A stretch of 62,000 nucleotides of DNA from Branchiostoma floridae (GCF_000003815.2 NC_049993.1:3480328-3542327), one strand, 5' to 3'. Counted from the first letter of the stretch, positions 45,301 through 55,227 are shown. Translations and numbers: made by a program. Notes: a model not told the origin generated them from the letters alone.

Positions 45301-46671
45301 GGGGAAGAAGCGGGGGAGAGTTAGCCATTTTTACAAAGTTTCTAAAGTCAATCTTTGTATAAAACAGAGGTCTGTTGTTTCCATGAAGAAAGGATTTTTC
45401 GGTAACAGTGCCATCGCATCGACTAAATCGTGCAGTTTTATGGATTGCTAAGCTCGGCCAAGACATTTTTCTTTGTTGTTGTTAATTAGAATTTTAATTT
45501 CACCCCATTGATTATTATATGTAACCAGGAGGAGGTTGGACTGTCATCCAGCGTCGAATTGACGGGTCGGTTCCGTTCAACCGTACCTGGGAGGATTACA
45601 GACGTGGTTTTGGGACCAAGACCGGTGAATACTGGCTGGGCAATGACTACATCCACCTACTGACAAACCAGAAGGATTACAGGCTACGGATCGCCTTTAT
45701 AACCAAAGGATATACTAACAGATTTACATGCAGCCCCGGTCTCTTTAAGTAAGTCAAAATTTACCAAGGCGAAGTTCTTGGATTATGGAGCTACTTGTTT
45801 AATTTTTATGCGATATAACATATTCATCTTTTGAGAAAAGATGAGAAGGGTTATTTATGCACACAAAGATATAAAGGTAGCGCGATTTTAGTACTAAGTT
45901 TATTTAAACGTGTCATGTTCTTCAATTTCTTTTATCATAGCCACAAGAATAGGAATTCTTACTTTTTTGTTCTTGATGAAAAAGAGCAAGTGCATCCACT
46001 CCATTAAGCCTACGGGAAAAAGAATAAACGTCAACGGTACCATTAAAAGTAGATAATAATTGCAGCACTATTATGATTTATTATTATTATTTGAAAACAT
46101 TTGTAATGTAATACACGCATTTACGATTGGGAACTACTTGTTACATTGCATTACCATTTATGTGCAGATTTAAATTATTAACATTTGGGACCGCATGATT
46201 TATTAGCGACACCTATGCTGCGCTGCAATGCAATGTTAGAGTTACCCGTAAGATTGGGGCAGTATTTTGTGTAAACATATCTTTTTTATTCCACTTTGCG
46301 ATTTCCCAGCCTGATAAACTTATTTACGGATGTTACTTAACTGTCTTTATTGCACATGGGTGAAAATATAATTTTTACTCTGCAGGATTTCTGATGAAAA
46401 GAACAACTACACAATGAAAGCAGGTCGACACAAGGTACAAGGTACTTGTGATCAGTTGATTCACCCGATCTCATTTCCTACGATTGCGTTCAGCACTGTG
46501 GACAGGGACAACGATGGTAACAGTGGATTAAGCTGTGCTAAGTGCCACGGAGGAGGGTGGTGGTTTACGAATTGTGGCTCTTTGTGTTTTTTCAACCAAC
46601 AGTGGGATCGCTGTAGCCATAAAGACCGTATTATTAAGGTAAATTCAACGTCTATGATGCTAAAGCCGTAG
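32287..46671 (+). CDS. Type II membrane protein: YENS-repeat tail, TM, fibrinogen-related domain (8-exon model)
   Basis: Model exons are 32287-33313, 38931-39029, 41028-41180, 41347-41498, 42286-42433, 44981-45103, 45529-45748 and 46386-46671. Phases match at every join and the total is 735 residues. The cytoplasmic part has 13 repeats of [14 protein letters not shown] and further tyrosines ([17 protein letters not shown]). The TM exon codes [20 protein letters not shown] after basic residues. A Thr/Ser/Pro stalk follows, then a FRe[44 protein letters not shown] and [13 protein letters not shown], the last keeping the Asp-rich calcium loop. FReDs bind acetylated or sugar ligands or other proteins. 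The stalk exon donor (agct/gtacta) is weak and abuts a palindromic repeat, so that join is the least certain. Confidence 0.72.
32627..33172 (+). repeat. 42-bp coding tandem repeat, 13 copies ([14 protein letters not shown])
   Basis: Near-identical 42-bp units with the phrase ggggctacgtcacggctcta. Changes are few (YENS or YEDS; EPDPG or EQDPG; SRL, SQL or SPL). Most units keep the pattern Tyr-Glu-Asn, which fits the pYxN preference of GRB2-type SH2 domains if phosphorylated. The Leu at -1 and acidic residues after it also suit tyrosine kinases. Signalling use is inference. Confidence 0.92.
33542..34065. mobile_element. MITE flanked by TTAA (piggyBac-like)
   Basis: Ends TTAAAGGGGCATTCCACTCC and, inverted, TTAAAGGGGCATTCGACTCC, with TTAA at both borders as expected for piggyBac-type target sites. 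About 524 bp and no ORF of note. It lies in intron 1 of the FReD receptor; the piggyBac-type transposase at 18295-20083 could in principle mobilise it, but their ends have not been compared. Confidence 0.75.
34575..34825 (-). repeat. Dispersed repeat, copy 1 (second copy at 61533-61770)
   Basis: Shared phrases in the same order: ttttattg..aattcatgtccatg, aaatacatgaa, gtacata..acagaata, ttacg.ggttt.gacttctt. An AATAAA on the - strand at the left end suggests the 3' end of a retroelement. Only these two copies were seen. Confidence 0.6.
35190..35256. repeat. 67-bp direct repeat, left copy
   Basis: Runs from cgtcaacttgtaaaag to aacaatcgacattaa. It appears identical to 37129-37195. The left copy ends in TTAA, immediately followed by the CCCTCAAACC end of the element at 35257. 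Confidence 0.9.
35257..37077. mobile_element. Two head-to-tail MITE copies with CCCTCAAACCACCGTA ends
   Basis: Unit 1 starts at 35257 and unit 2 at 36105, both with ccctcaaaccaccgtatggg. The inverted end (ccatacgg...acggtggtttgaggg) occurs only once, at 37016-37077. Units share ggggtcaaaactgacccc, ccgccatcttg and gttgccatggcaac, the last two also present in the element at 15220-16096. Flanks around unit 2 are atat on both sides, a possible 4-bp target duplication. Confidence 0.75.
37129..37195. repeat. 67-bp direct repeat, right copy
   Basis: Identical by eye to 35190-35256. After its TTAA the sequence continues as taactgctgtc, presumably the original flank. Confidence 0.9.
37484..38566. mobile_element. 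Non-autonomous DNA transposon, copy 2 of the element at 6751
   Basis: The left end taacgggggccgccctaaga is intact; the next 20 bp differ from copy 1. The interior follows copy 1 in order (gattttttgctgatcttatt, tcgtgtc, gtcttcaaatgtttgttgag, agagagcaaa). The right end (gcacctcccgtta) is eroded. It lies in intron 1 of the FReD receptor. Confidence 0.8.
38931..39029 (+). CDS. Second exon of the FReD receptor
   Basis: 99 nt, phase 1 to phase 1, after acceptor aacatttatag. It codes [20 protein letters not shown] then [13 protein letters not shown] and includes an NPVY motif. Phase and size fit, but it rests on splice signals alone. Confidence 0.6.
39095..39328. mobile_element. Foldback element with 50-60 bp arms
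   Basis: The left arm (actgtaatatccaacac, ...gaacagcaacagtctttgt, caaggaatgaa) is matched inverted by the right arm (ttcattccttg, acaaagactggtgctgttc, ...gtgttggatattacggt). The arms differ by a small indel. The ORFs on both strands of this region are due to the palindrome. Confidence 0.75.
39329..40345. other. Intron of the FReD receptor, no gene seen
   Basis: AT-rich. The ORF at 39449-39748 has no recognisable features and is probably chance. No RNA gene seen. Confidence 0.45.
40346..40943. mobile_element. 598-bp MITE with about 55-bp TIRs and TATGATA target duplication
   Basis: The left end ttaccctcccacacatggtt and the right end, inverted, tcaccctcccacacaaggtt pair on through ctatcgcgg.aat.cctta.gatatcacccc. 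The flanks 40339-40345 and 40944-40950 are both TATGATA, a likely 7-bp target-site duplication. No coding potential seen. Confidence 0.8.
41028..41180 (+). CDS. Third exon of the FReD receptor (HHYEDID)
   Basis: 153 nt, phase 1 to phase 1, acceptor cctcattag and donor gtacgt. It codes a polar stretch with [16 protein letters not shown] and Ser/Thr/Lys-rich sequence. The YEDI motif adds another acidic tyrosine site. Confidence 0.7.
41347..41498 (+). CDS. Transmembrane exon of the FReD receptor
   Basis: 152 nt, phase 1 to phase 0, acceptor tttactag and donor gtttgt. It codes [20 protein letters not shown] then [20 protein letters not shown] and [11 protein letters not shown]. Basic residues before the span and none like a signal peptide at the protein start fit type II insertion. 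The same phase pattern is found in the TM exon of the NHL receptor. Confidence 0.8.
42286..42433 (+). CDS. Stalk exon of the FReD receptor
   Basis: Acceptor gttttttTCAAG gives a phase-0 start and codes [20 protein letters not shown] followed by a Ser/Thr/Pro-rich, likely O-glycosylated stalk ending PTEES. The donor placed at 42434 (gtacta) gives phase 1, matching the FReD exon, but the consensus is weak and a palindromic repeat begins three bases later. If the repeat destroyed the original donor, splicing here could fail. Confidence 0.55.
42437..44215. repeat. Palindromic 'AAGCGCTT / GGGATAGAAGC' repeat clusters
   Basis: Three clusters (42437-42565, 43218-43520, 44025-44215) of short units built from ctatcc(c/t)aaaagcgctt and its inverse gcgctttt(g/a)ggatag, joined by tctggatatcc and gcgtcgcaagcga. 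Many units are palindromes around AAGCGCTT. Together they may mark the ends and middle of one 1.8 kb element or a spreading satellite. Confidence 0.7.
44216..44980. other. Intron; a 65-bp segment shared in inverse orientation with 59445-59495
   Basis: The segment 44570-44635 (tctgccactaccag...aaagctgcctaggcaga) matches the reverse complement of the sequence just before the 56-bp satellite at 59499. It is followed by aataaagtcaaagtcaa, which looks like the tail of a non-LTR retroelement. The 157-residue ORF on the - strand (44177-44650) has no recognisable domain. Confidence 0.5.
44981..45103 (+). CDS. FReD exon a
   Basis: 123 nt after acceptor ttttctgcag, phase 1 to phase 1. It codes [20 protein letters not shown] then [20 protein letters not shown]. 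This matches the first part of fibrinogen-related domains, including the Cys of the first disulphide and the VYCDM motif. Confidence 0.88.
45529..45748 (+). CDS. FReD exon b
   Basis: 220 nt, phase 1 to phase 2. It codes [20 protein letters not shown], then [20 protein letters not shown] and the DYRLRIAF strand. These are core FReD motifs ([23 protein letters not shown]). Confidence 0.92.
46386..46671 (+). CDS. FReD exon c and stop
   Basis: Acceptor ttactctgcag. Codes the C-terminal subdomain with [10 protein letters not shown], which keeps the calcium-loop aspartates, and [19 protein letters not shown]. The usual SNLNG segment of ficolins is replaced, and extra Cys residues are present, so ligand preference may differ. 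It ends STSMMLKP and stop, a usual FReD end. Confidence 0.88.
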
Positions 46672-47200
46672 TTCTGTGCTTCATTTCAGTGCTGCTTTCT
46701 GTGCTGATATAATTTTCATTTTCAAAACTGCAAGATCATGTTGAATAAGACATAAGGATGATATACTTTGTGAACAAAGTAAAATGATATCAGAGTGTGA
46801 ATAATAAGCGTTGGCCAAAAGAAGATGCCTTCTTTATTAATTCTAACTGGTTATGAAGAATGTACAGAATAATTCAACTGGATGCACATGGTGCATTTTG
46901 CCATGTTATATATTCTTCATTTCTGTTCTGTCAAACGTTTTCTTGCTTTCAATTGAATTTTGCATTAGGTTACATATTTTAGTAATGTATGAAACCTGAT
47001 CTTAAACCCGCCTTCTTCAGTATCACTGACAAAAGTCTACAGTTTACAATTATATCAAGTTCCAATAACTTCATTTCCTCTTTTGTTCTTTAGTCCACCT
47101 AATTACAAATTTGTAGCTGTTTTGTAAGGTTTTCAGTATGGCCAAACATGTTGTTTTTACGTGATCAATGCGCTCGCGGATGTCACCCATACAAAAAAGA
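46672..47200. other. 3' flank of the FReD receptor, no gene seen
   Basis: AT-rich. No clear AATAAA directly after the stop was found within the first hundred bases. No other feature was recognised. Confidence 0.4.
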
Positions 47201-48330
47201 GACTTTAATACGTACTAAGTAATCTTTGGTTATTTCTTGATTCCCTTAGAATACCATTGCTGTTTCAAGACTTGAGACATTTTTGCACTCAAGTAGAGTC
47301 TAAATAAGATTTTGATATTTACCTTGTTAAACAAAATGAAAATGACATGCGATCTCAATTGTTTTTTTTAATGAGACAAATTTACAATGATTGAATCAAT
47401 GGCTTTTAAAGTACCATAGCTGTTTCGAGACTAACTTGAGACAATTTTGCAATTAAGTAGAGTTTATTATGATTTAGTAATATGTTTATACATAATGGCA
47501 AATAATTGAGATCTCTAATGTGTTTTTTTTAATAAGACAATTTTAAAATCAACGTCTGTTTTAATTACCATAGCTGTATCAGGACTAATTGGAAACATTT
47601 TTGCACTTGAGTAGAGTTTATACAAATTATAATATTATTAGACACAATGGCAATGGCATCTGATCTTAAATGTGTGTGTGTGTGTGTTTTTCAATGAGTC
47701 AAAATGATCACAATGATTAAATCTATGTCTTTTAAAGTACCCTAACTGTTTCTAAAATGAATTGACACATTTTGCACGTAATTACAGTTTATACAAATGT
47801 TAAAAGTAATATTCTAAACCTCAATGGAAATAACATGCGATCTTGAATATGTATATGTGTTGTTTTAATGAGACAACATCACAAGGATTATAAATCAATG
47901 TCTTTTGAATTTCCAAGACTGACTTGAGACATTTTGCACTTAAGTAGAGTTTACACAAATGCTAATAGTAATATTCTAAGACATATTGGAAATGACATGC
48001 AATCTAAATTTAGATATGTGTACTTTTAATGAGAAAAAAAATCACAATTTTTCGACCAATGTCTTTTGACTTTCCATAGCTGTTTCAAAACTTAATTGAG
48101 ATATTTCTGCACTTAAAAGTATATTGATGTGAAATATTTAATATGTGTCTTTTCAATGAGACAAAATCAGAATGATTGAATGAATGACTTTAAAATTACC
48201 ATAGACTGAATTGAGACACTTATGCACTGAAGTAGAGTTTATACAAATTTTAAAGTTATATCGATAGTCAAAAAGGTAATGACATGAAGTCTTGATTGTT
48301 TTTTTTTTTCAATAACACCAAATCGCAAGT
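47200..48330. repeat. Degenerate tandem repeat, about 160-bp unit, 7 copies
   Basis: The phrases accatagctgtttc, ttgagacatttttgca, aagtagagtttatacaaa, atgacatgcgatct and aatgagacaaaatcac follow each other in order seven times, near 47251, 47413, 47568, 47739, 47900, 48070 and 48196. Copies are well diverged, so the array is old. Confidence 0.85.
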
Positions 48331-48827
48331 ATTTAATAAATGTATTTGCTTTTTGTACATTTCTAGCCTTATTAATGTCTATAAAGTGCATGTCAAGTAC
48401 TCATTTAATTGTCATTTTTACTGGACATGATACATCTAAGACATACATGTAGACATACGTTCTTATAGTCTGTGCATATTCAGTGAAATCAAGAAAAATG
48501 ATGTAATCGATTATTGAACATATTTATATGTGATATGTGAATATGTTAAAACTTCCTATGTTTCTCAAAATATACAAAATCTTTTGAATTAAATTAAGAC
48601 GACTCTCTGTTCGTAAGAAACCATTTTGTTTACGAATTAAGCTCCTAATCTTTTGCTACATCACTTTTAAGTAAGATTACTCTTCTAAGAATTATGATAT
48701 TCTTAATCAAATTGCTAGAGAATAAAAATCCGCCTGAGAAATACTTTCTCAGAATTACACAAGTATACTTACTTGTGGGAATTTCCATGGAATGTCCAAT
48801 ATAATGTTCTGTCCTTTCACAGATTTT

Positions 48828-49020
48828 TCTCTCTCTCTCTCTCTCTCTCTGTATCTCTCTCTCGCTTTCTGTCTCTCTCTCTCTGTATCTCTCTCTCTTG
48901 CTTCTCCTCTTTCTCTTTCGATGTCCCTTCTCTCTCTCCCCCTCTCCTTTTCTCACTCTCTCTCTCTTCAGTCTTCTCTTTCTCTCTCGCTCTCGCTTCT
49001 TTCTCTCTCTCTCTCTCTCT
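48828..49020. repeat. (TC)n-rich microsatellite
   Basis: About 190 bp of interrupted CT repeat. The Ser/Leu ORFs on + and Arg/Glu ORF on - come from it. Confidence 0.95.
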
Positions 49021-49401
49021 TGGGTATTGTTATTTTAGTAGAGACTTACTCTTTTGGTAATCTTATTGATAATAGACGGTCAATAAAATCATTGCTGTTT
49101 TACAAAGTGTCTTTTAATGTTATGTGTAATGTTGTGTCTGTAATACCTGACGTTCTGTGTTTTCGTTTCAAGTATCATTCTTAAAGTTTAACAGTACATC
49201 ACTATAAATTAGCTTGACTGTCTTGTAATTCCTTGAAAGAAATGAAAAAGTGAAAATTTTAACTAAATCACTTAAAATGACCATAAACATCACCATCAAA
49301 ACAGTATTTTTTGCTAAAATAGATCGCATAAATATTACAATACTACATGACTTGCCTCGTACTTACAACGTGTGATTTTGTGTAAATGGTCACATATTAC
49401 A

Positions 49402-49615
49402 ATACTGTAAATGCATTTAAGTTCCCGGGGATTCAATTTCGCTGTAGCCGGAAAAATAACTTTTCGCGATGGTTTTAATTTCGCGGTAGCACCATGCACT
49501 GTAGTATCATAATGCAATGGAAAAATGTTCGAAGTGGTTTTCATTTCGCAGTGAAGTGGCCACCGCGAAAACAGCGAACATAAATCCACCGCGAACATTT
49601 CTGCATTTACAGTAT
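49402..49615. mobile_element. 214-bp MITE with ATACTGTAAATGCA ends
   Basis: The left end atactgtaaatgca and the right end tgcatttacagtat are exact inverted repeats of 14 bp. The interior has several tttcgcggt / accgcgaaa phrases that are themselves inverted. No coding potential. Confidence 0.8.
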
Positions 49616-49698
49616 GTCATGGTCAGCGACAGTCTGAAGCAATCTTGCCAGTTTTAGGCCACATCAAACATTAAAGGTCCGTGTTAAGATCCTTACAA

Positions 49699-49825
49699 TT
49701 GGGGGGGGGGGGGGGGCTGAAAGATGGCTTAAGACCAGGTTCCTTATACACAAATGCCGAAGTTCAAAATCTTCAGAAATGTCTCCACACATACACGTGG
49801 CCACTCAGTCACATTGGACGAAGTG

Positions 49826-49871
<46 letters not shown>

Positions 49872-49880
49872 ACTTGTCTT
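49699..49880. repeat. G-run and (AC)n microsatellite
   Basis: A run of 17 G with one interruption at about 49700-49716, and (AC)n at 49831-49873. Confidence 0.9.
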
Positions 49881-50772
49881 GCTGAATATCTGTAAGTCGC
49901 CTGAAGCTGTCCACAATGTGCGTTTGCACAGCGGAAGAAATCTTTATTGATTTTCCAGGATTACTTGAAATCTTGAGTCTTTAATGTCCACGATTTCCAC
50001 GTGTAGATGTAGATACTGCTTGTTTACTGACAACTTTCATGTTAACCTTCGTGGAATGCATATTACATTTGCTTTGTTTGTTTTCCCGATACAGTTAAAG
50101 ACAATTAATGAATTACAAAGACTCTGAATTAAAACGAAATGTTTTAATCAACCAACGTTCACTCACCGTGCTGAGGAAAATTCTAATTTGTTCAAAGTGC
50201 ATTGCAGCATCCATCGATGTCGTTTCTCACAATCCTTCCAAATGTTAAGTGTTTGCATGTATACATCAATAGTAAATGCGGTGTTGACAATTATTACAAA
50301 TATTAGTTCCATTATAGAAACTACATTTATCGTTAATCGTTTCTTTCAAGTAAACAGCAGAAAAAATCATTAATGATATTAGTTGCATTTTAAGAATCTA
50401 CATTTAATGTTATGAATTCAATTACCATAAATATAACCTTACAGTTTATATATCATTCAAAGAACATGCTACAGAAGCCAGTCTAATGGGATGATTATAG
50501 CGTTATTTTCGAAAGTCAGCCGAAAGGAGGAATGCTAGTTGGAATCTTCGAGAAAAAAGACAATGAACTGTGACGTACCGGAGCCTTAGAATAATAAGTA
50601 CAAAACTTTTCACTAAATTTCAACGACTAGACGATCATTGCTGGTTTTCTCTTGCCCGGGTTTTTCATATTGAATTCTTGCAAGTTGTAGGACAATAAAT
50701 GTCTTTACAAAATTCAAGAAGCATCTAGGAGGCAACATTAGACTCCAGTCTAGATGATAGTTTCGAGGCGTC

Positions 50773-50970
50773 GGGCGTCCATGGCGTAACTGGTAGAGCG
50801 TTCGGCTAGGAATCCAGAGGTCCTGAATTTGATCCCCGACGAGGCACTTTACACGACCTTCGGCACTTCACCCAGGTGGAAAATGGATAACTGACTTCCG
50901 TCGGGGAGGTAAAAGACTACCTTTACCTTCTTTCCGTACCGTGTATGTGGCACTGTTAATAAAAGTTACA
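50773..50970 (+). mobile_element. tRNA-derived SINE
   Basis: The head reads gtccatggcgtaactggtag, with an A-box-like tggcgtaactgg, and a weaker B box around ggtcctgaatttgatcc. The body has phrases such as cacttcacccaggtgg and ggataactgacttccg, and the 3' end has aataaa. Different from the SINE at 20171-20333. Confidence 0.75.
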
Positions 50971-51735
50971 AACCTTTAGTTCAGTGCCACATTGTCCTTG
51001 TCTGTCTAAAAGCAAATAGAAAAAAAATGCATCGAATACAATCTCCTCGTCGGAACCATTGTCAGACAAAGTGCAAGATGACCAGTCACCAATCGGTTGC
51101 CTTGGCACATATTTTTCACTTTTACACGACCCGTACAATTTTGTCCACCCGGCAGTTATCGCCAGGTATATTGTTTCAGTCTTTTGAATATTTGGTGGAA
51201 CGTCACATTGGTCAACAAGCCGACGAGGCCGAGATACAGACAATTGTGATTCCGTGTTGAGCCATGCCATTGCCAGTACATCAAACGAGAAACGTTTCCA
51301 GGCTACACGGAGATCCAACAGCGGGACTCCTACGATTGTTCAGTAGCAGTTTCACACCAAACCGCAGGAGTTAGGATATATCCTTTGGAGTAGATCTAAT
51401 ACTGTCTAGTATGGATATGTTCATTATAGCATACCATATTATCCAAAATGGCAATACAGCTTTAAAGCTGTGTTGAGAGTTCAGATACGTTCAGATTTTC
51501 AACAACGTAGGCGAAGGGTACAATGCACTGTCTTTACTATAGGCAAAGTTGTAGTGTGAATGTGCTTCAGCTTAAACCTGGGCCTGGCAGGAAAACAGTT
51601 AAGAGCTTGCACATCTATAGATCACCGCACGTCACTTGCATATTTAGGTTCATTCCAACATTGTGAGCTCCGTGTTTGTCGAAAGTTGAGATGCTGATTT
51701 GTTATTAACACGAAATCTAAAGAGTGTCTTAATAT
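50971..51735. other. Unassigned; one 120-residue ORF on the - strand
   Basis: The - strand ORF 50956-51318 (start MDLRVAWKRFSFDV) partly overlaps the SINE end. No known domain is recognised and no flanking exon could be joined; it is probably chance or an old gene remnant. Confidence 0.3.
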
Positions 51736-51934
51736 TCATCATCATCGCCGCGGGCTACTTGCCCGGACCAGGTCCACTCTCTCCTTCCAAACGTCTCTGT
51801 CCCCCATAGCGTTCTCTAAGTCCACAACCCCACATCACGAGCAAGCTGGTCTATGGATGTTAGTCGAGGTCGCCCAGCATGTGCATACCCGTGTGTTGGC
51901 TTCCACAGAATGAGTTCACCAGCAAGATCAGCTT
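51736..51934 (-). pseudogene. LINE reverse-transcriptase C-terminal remnant
   Basis: Read on the - strand, one frame gives WKPTHGYAHAGRPRLTSIDQ then LARDVG, and another gives NAMGDRDVWKERVDLVRASS and PRR, then stop and a gatgatgatga tail. This is the usual C-terminal end of many non-LTR retrotransposon ORFs (GRP.LT..D.L..D..., .M.DR..W...V). The two parts are in different frames, so at least one frameshift has broken it. Confidence 0.7.
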
Positions 51935-53450
51935 AATATTACATCATTCTAAATACTATTATGCTCTGATATGTGGAGGCCTAGCAGTCACAGCTCATTG
52001 GTTCATTACTTCATTATTTTTATTATTTGGATGAAATGGTCACTCCCTATATGCTCGTGGGCAAAATTTCGTAAACTCTTACCCCATCGGACTGGCAACT
52101 CATGCCATTCTACTACTTCAGCATAGTTTTTACTTCTCTCTTCTACTTAATTTGCATTTGAATAGGCTGCAGGCGTCAGTGATATTTAACTACCAAAAAA
52201 AATGACGCAACGTTAGCGACTTAAACACAATTGCATTCAGCTGCTTTTTGTCAGCTCTCGTTTCCAAACTAGTTCCTTGCAAAATCAAAAATCTACAACA
52301 CCTACAATAGCGTCCCATTTCACTTTTTATGTATCAGCCGTCACAAAGCAGATCAGCTACGAGGTAATGAATGTTTTTCATTGGTGAAGATAAACAGTAA
52401 CGTTTTTATTGTTGTTTTAGTTGCAGTCTAACATACTAAAAAAGTTATTGCAATATTAACGTTAATGTAATCTTATTTATCATCCTTTTTTGTGCCTAAT
52501 ACATGGTTAGGTATGTCATGGATAGCAATACTGTCTACTACAACATAATCTAATCTGTTATAGATAACGTAAGAAAAAATGGAATCAGCCTTCGGGAGAA
52601 TCTTGCCTGGAGTCCAGCCTTGTTAGCTTTGTTCCGCTCCCGAATGTCGCAAAGCTAACAAGGCTAGAGAGAATCAGGTAGTCCTGTCACTTGTCGTCAA
52701 TAGAAGATCTGACCCGCAGGCGGACATGAACAGGTTTTCCTAGTTTAAAATTTAGTCTATAGGTAAATAAAAATATATAACAGTAAAATGCTGTTTTTCT
52801 ATTGCAACATTGAAAGGTAGCAGTATCAAATCAAATTAACAGCAAATCACAGCAAGTGGTGTATCATAGTGTTTCACTTTTTTTCTTCTTTTTTTTTCAT
52901 TTTACAGAAAGAAACAAAAAACACACACGTTATAAGACAGCACATATACCACGGATCCAAAGCAAAAGTTCAACATAATTAACACACAGAAGAAATGAAT
53001 CAGAATAATACCTGCCAACTAAAACTGTTACAACACTAACACAGGAGAAAAAACATAGAATGATTTTACTGCATTTAAATAAGTAAATATGTACATATAG
53101 ATAATGAAAAAAATTAACCCAATTCCTATCACACAAAATAATAGAAGGAAACAAAAACAACACTAAACAAACGGCTATATGATCAATAATAACGTCAAAT
53201 TAAAAACAAGTCCTATATGCGTTAAAGTAGATGTGAAAGAGTACTCAGAAAAGGTAAAAAAAAAAAAACAATCCCATCTGAGATGATGGTAGTCTAGTTC
53301 CCATTGTTTTTCTTTTATCATGTTCTAAGATAGAAGTATGTTTCACGACGATTCGAACTGCATCCAATATTGTTTGGGGAAAATTAAGTAATCAGATAAG
53401 AATAAGTCAAAAAAAAATTCCAGTGACTTAATTTTATGGATGACGTCCGC
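51935..53450. other. Intergenic AT-rich stretch with one strong hairpin
   Basis: No gene seen. 52616-52631 and 52650-52665 form an exact 16-bp inverted repeat with an 18-nt loop. 53150-53300 has A-rich runs. Confidence 0.5.
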
Positions 53451-53935
53451 GCGCGCATTGATTTTCGCCTGTTCAGAAAGAACAGGGATCCCCTGTGGCC
53501 AGTAGGTGTTAGGTAATGTGACAAAGGGGAGGAACGCACGCCGTGGTGTGGTACGGGTTCTTTCTCTTGATATTTTCCATGTCCAGTTGGTGTCAGGCTG
53601 TGTGGCAAGGGGAAGGGACGCACGCCTTGGAGTGTTACGGGTTCCCTGCCCTGATATCTCCCATGGCCAGTAGGTGTTAGGTAGTGTGACAAGGTGGAGG
53701 GGCGCACGCCTTGGAGTGTTGCGGGTTCCCTGCCCTGATATCCCCCATGGCCAGTGGGTGTTAGTTAGTGTGGCATGGGGATGGGACGCAAACCGAGTTG
53801 TATTACGGTTCCCCTAACCTGATATCTGCCATGGCCAGTAGGTGTCAGGCTGTGTGGCAAGGTGGAGGGGGGGGGGGGGGGGGGGGGCACGCGTCGCGGT
53901 GTGTTACTGGTTTTCTGCTGTTTTCTCCCTAGTTC
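53450..53935 (-). pseudogene. Decayed copy of the LRR receptor tail repeats
   Basis: On the - strand about five units of the type LP.ATQPDTNWTWKISRERTRTTPRRA and TLPNTYWP can be read, matching the C-terminal units of the LRR receptor at 55228-55640. Frames shift between units and a run of more than 20 Gs at 53866-53887 breaks the array. No LRR or TM part is present here. Together with similar flanks (54320-54400 and 59145-59215) it suggests a local duplication. Confidence 0.7.
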
Positions 53936-54672
53936 CTGAACGCCCTGCTTATATAAATATTAATGAGCTTTACCCTTATATGCGAAACCGATTTTGAAAA
54001 CTCACTTTCAGCCACTACGTTATAACATACACGACTTTTATATCATCTATGTTCCTTCGTACGTCATTTCAATCAACTGGAGTCTAAATATTCATCAAAT
54101 ACATAATGTCAGAGTGGTGAAATTGCCAACGTCTTCAAATTATGTTGCGAGAAACTTCGAAAGCACATAATTGGTAGTAGAGGAAAATTTGAAAGTCATT
54201 TCCGTGTACGTCTGATAAACATATTGTTTGAAAATTGTCTCAAAAGTTCCTAGTCATATGATTAAACATTAGTGGTGTAGGAAAAGTTAATGTCATTTCA
54301 GTTACTACTTTCTCATGGGCGGAAATTGTATGTTGTCATTGGTTCCTTCGCGCGTCGTTTTAATCAAGGGAAGTCTGAATATTAATCGCACACTCTCTGT
54401 TTATATATGTGATACAATGAACAACGTCTCATAATTATGCAGTTACAAATCGTTTTGATAAAGTGTCAATTAGTTACTGATTTGTGAGGAAAATCTGAAA
54501 TTCATTTGAATAAAAGAACTAAATTTGGGCAAAAATTGTTTAATTGGGTTTCTCAGTACAACATTTTGAATACGAGCTGCCTGTAAGTATATACTCCATT
54601 TAAAGCATAATCTCAATGCCATTTCCTGTCTATGTTTTTAACTTTGCCAAGAATATTATATTTTGTTACCGT
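53936..54672. other. Duplicated flank, no gene
   Basis: 54315-54400 (actttctcatgggcggaaatt, ggttccttcgcg) matches 59145-59215. 54640-54670 (tttgccaagaa, gttaccgtt) resembles 60750-60790. The surroundings of the LRR gene thus appear twice. Confidence 0.55.
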
Positions 54673-54676
54673 TGAT

Positions 54677-54788
54677 GGGTGTGGGTGTGCGTGTGTGTGT
54701 ATGTGTGTGCCTGTGTGTGTGTGTGTGTGTGTATGTATGTGTGTGTATGTACATGTTTGCGTGTGTGTGCGCGCGCACGAGCGCGCGT

Positions 54789-54833
<45 letters not shown>
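54677..54833. repeat. (GT)n microsatellite
   Basis: About 155 bp of GT with some interruptions, including a gcgcgcacgagcgcgcg palindrome at 54770-54787. Confidence 0.95.
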
Positions 54834-54835
<2 letters not shown>

Positions 54836-55227
54836 GAGAGAAGTTTGATGGCGGCCTCCTGGTAACTTTTTATGAACAAAAATTGCACGTCTTGCTCTTT
54901 TATCTCATGATTAGTAACGGTCATGCTTTTGAGTGGTCGATGCCTCTTGAAACAAAAGATAAGTGGGGTATGAGCGCCTTAGCGTGGCTCATTTTGAATT
55001 GCTATGGGAATTTTTTGTTTGAATTTTAGAATACGATAACTCAAATACATATAGGAAATTTACGAAATGCCTCGCGGCCAATGGCTGCTTGTTAATGTGG
55101 AGATGTGCGTAAGCCCTGGTGTTATAAGCCGGTTCTTTAGCCTAGAATCTAACATAGCACATACGTGTTAGACAGTGTGGCGAAAGGATGGGACGTACAT
55201 ACGCCGCGATGGTATGTGGGTTCTCTT

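Noticed and set aside
48645-49184. Ser/Leu and Arg/Glu-rich ORFs
   Set aside because: Products of a (TC)n microsatellite.
54632-55029. Cys/Val-rich ORFs
   Set aside because: Products of a (GT)n microsatellite.
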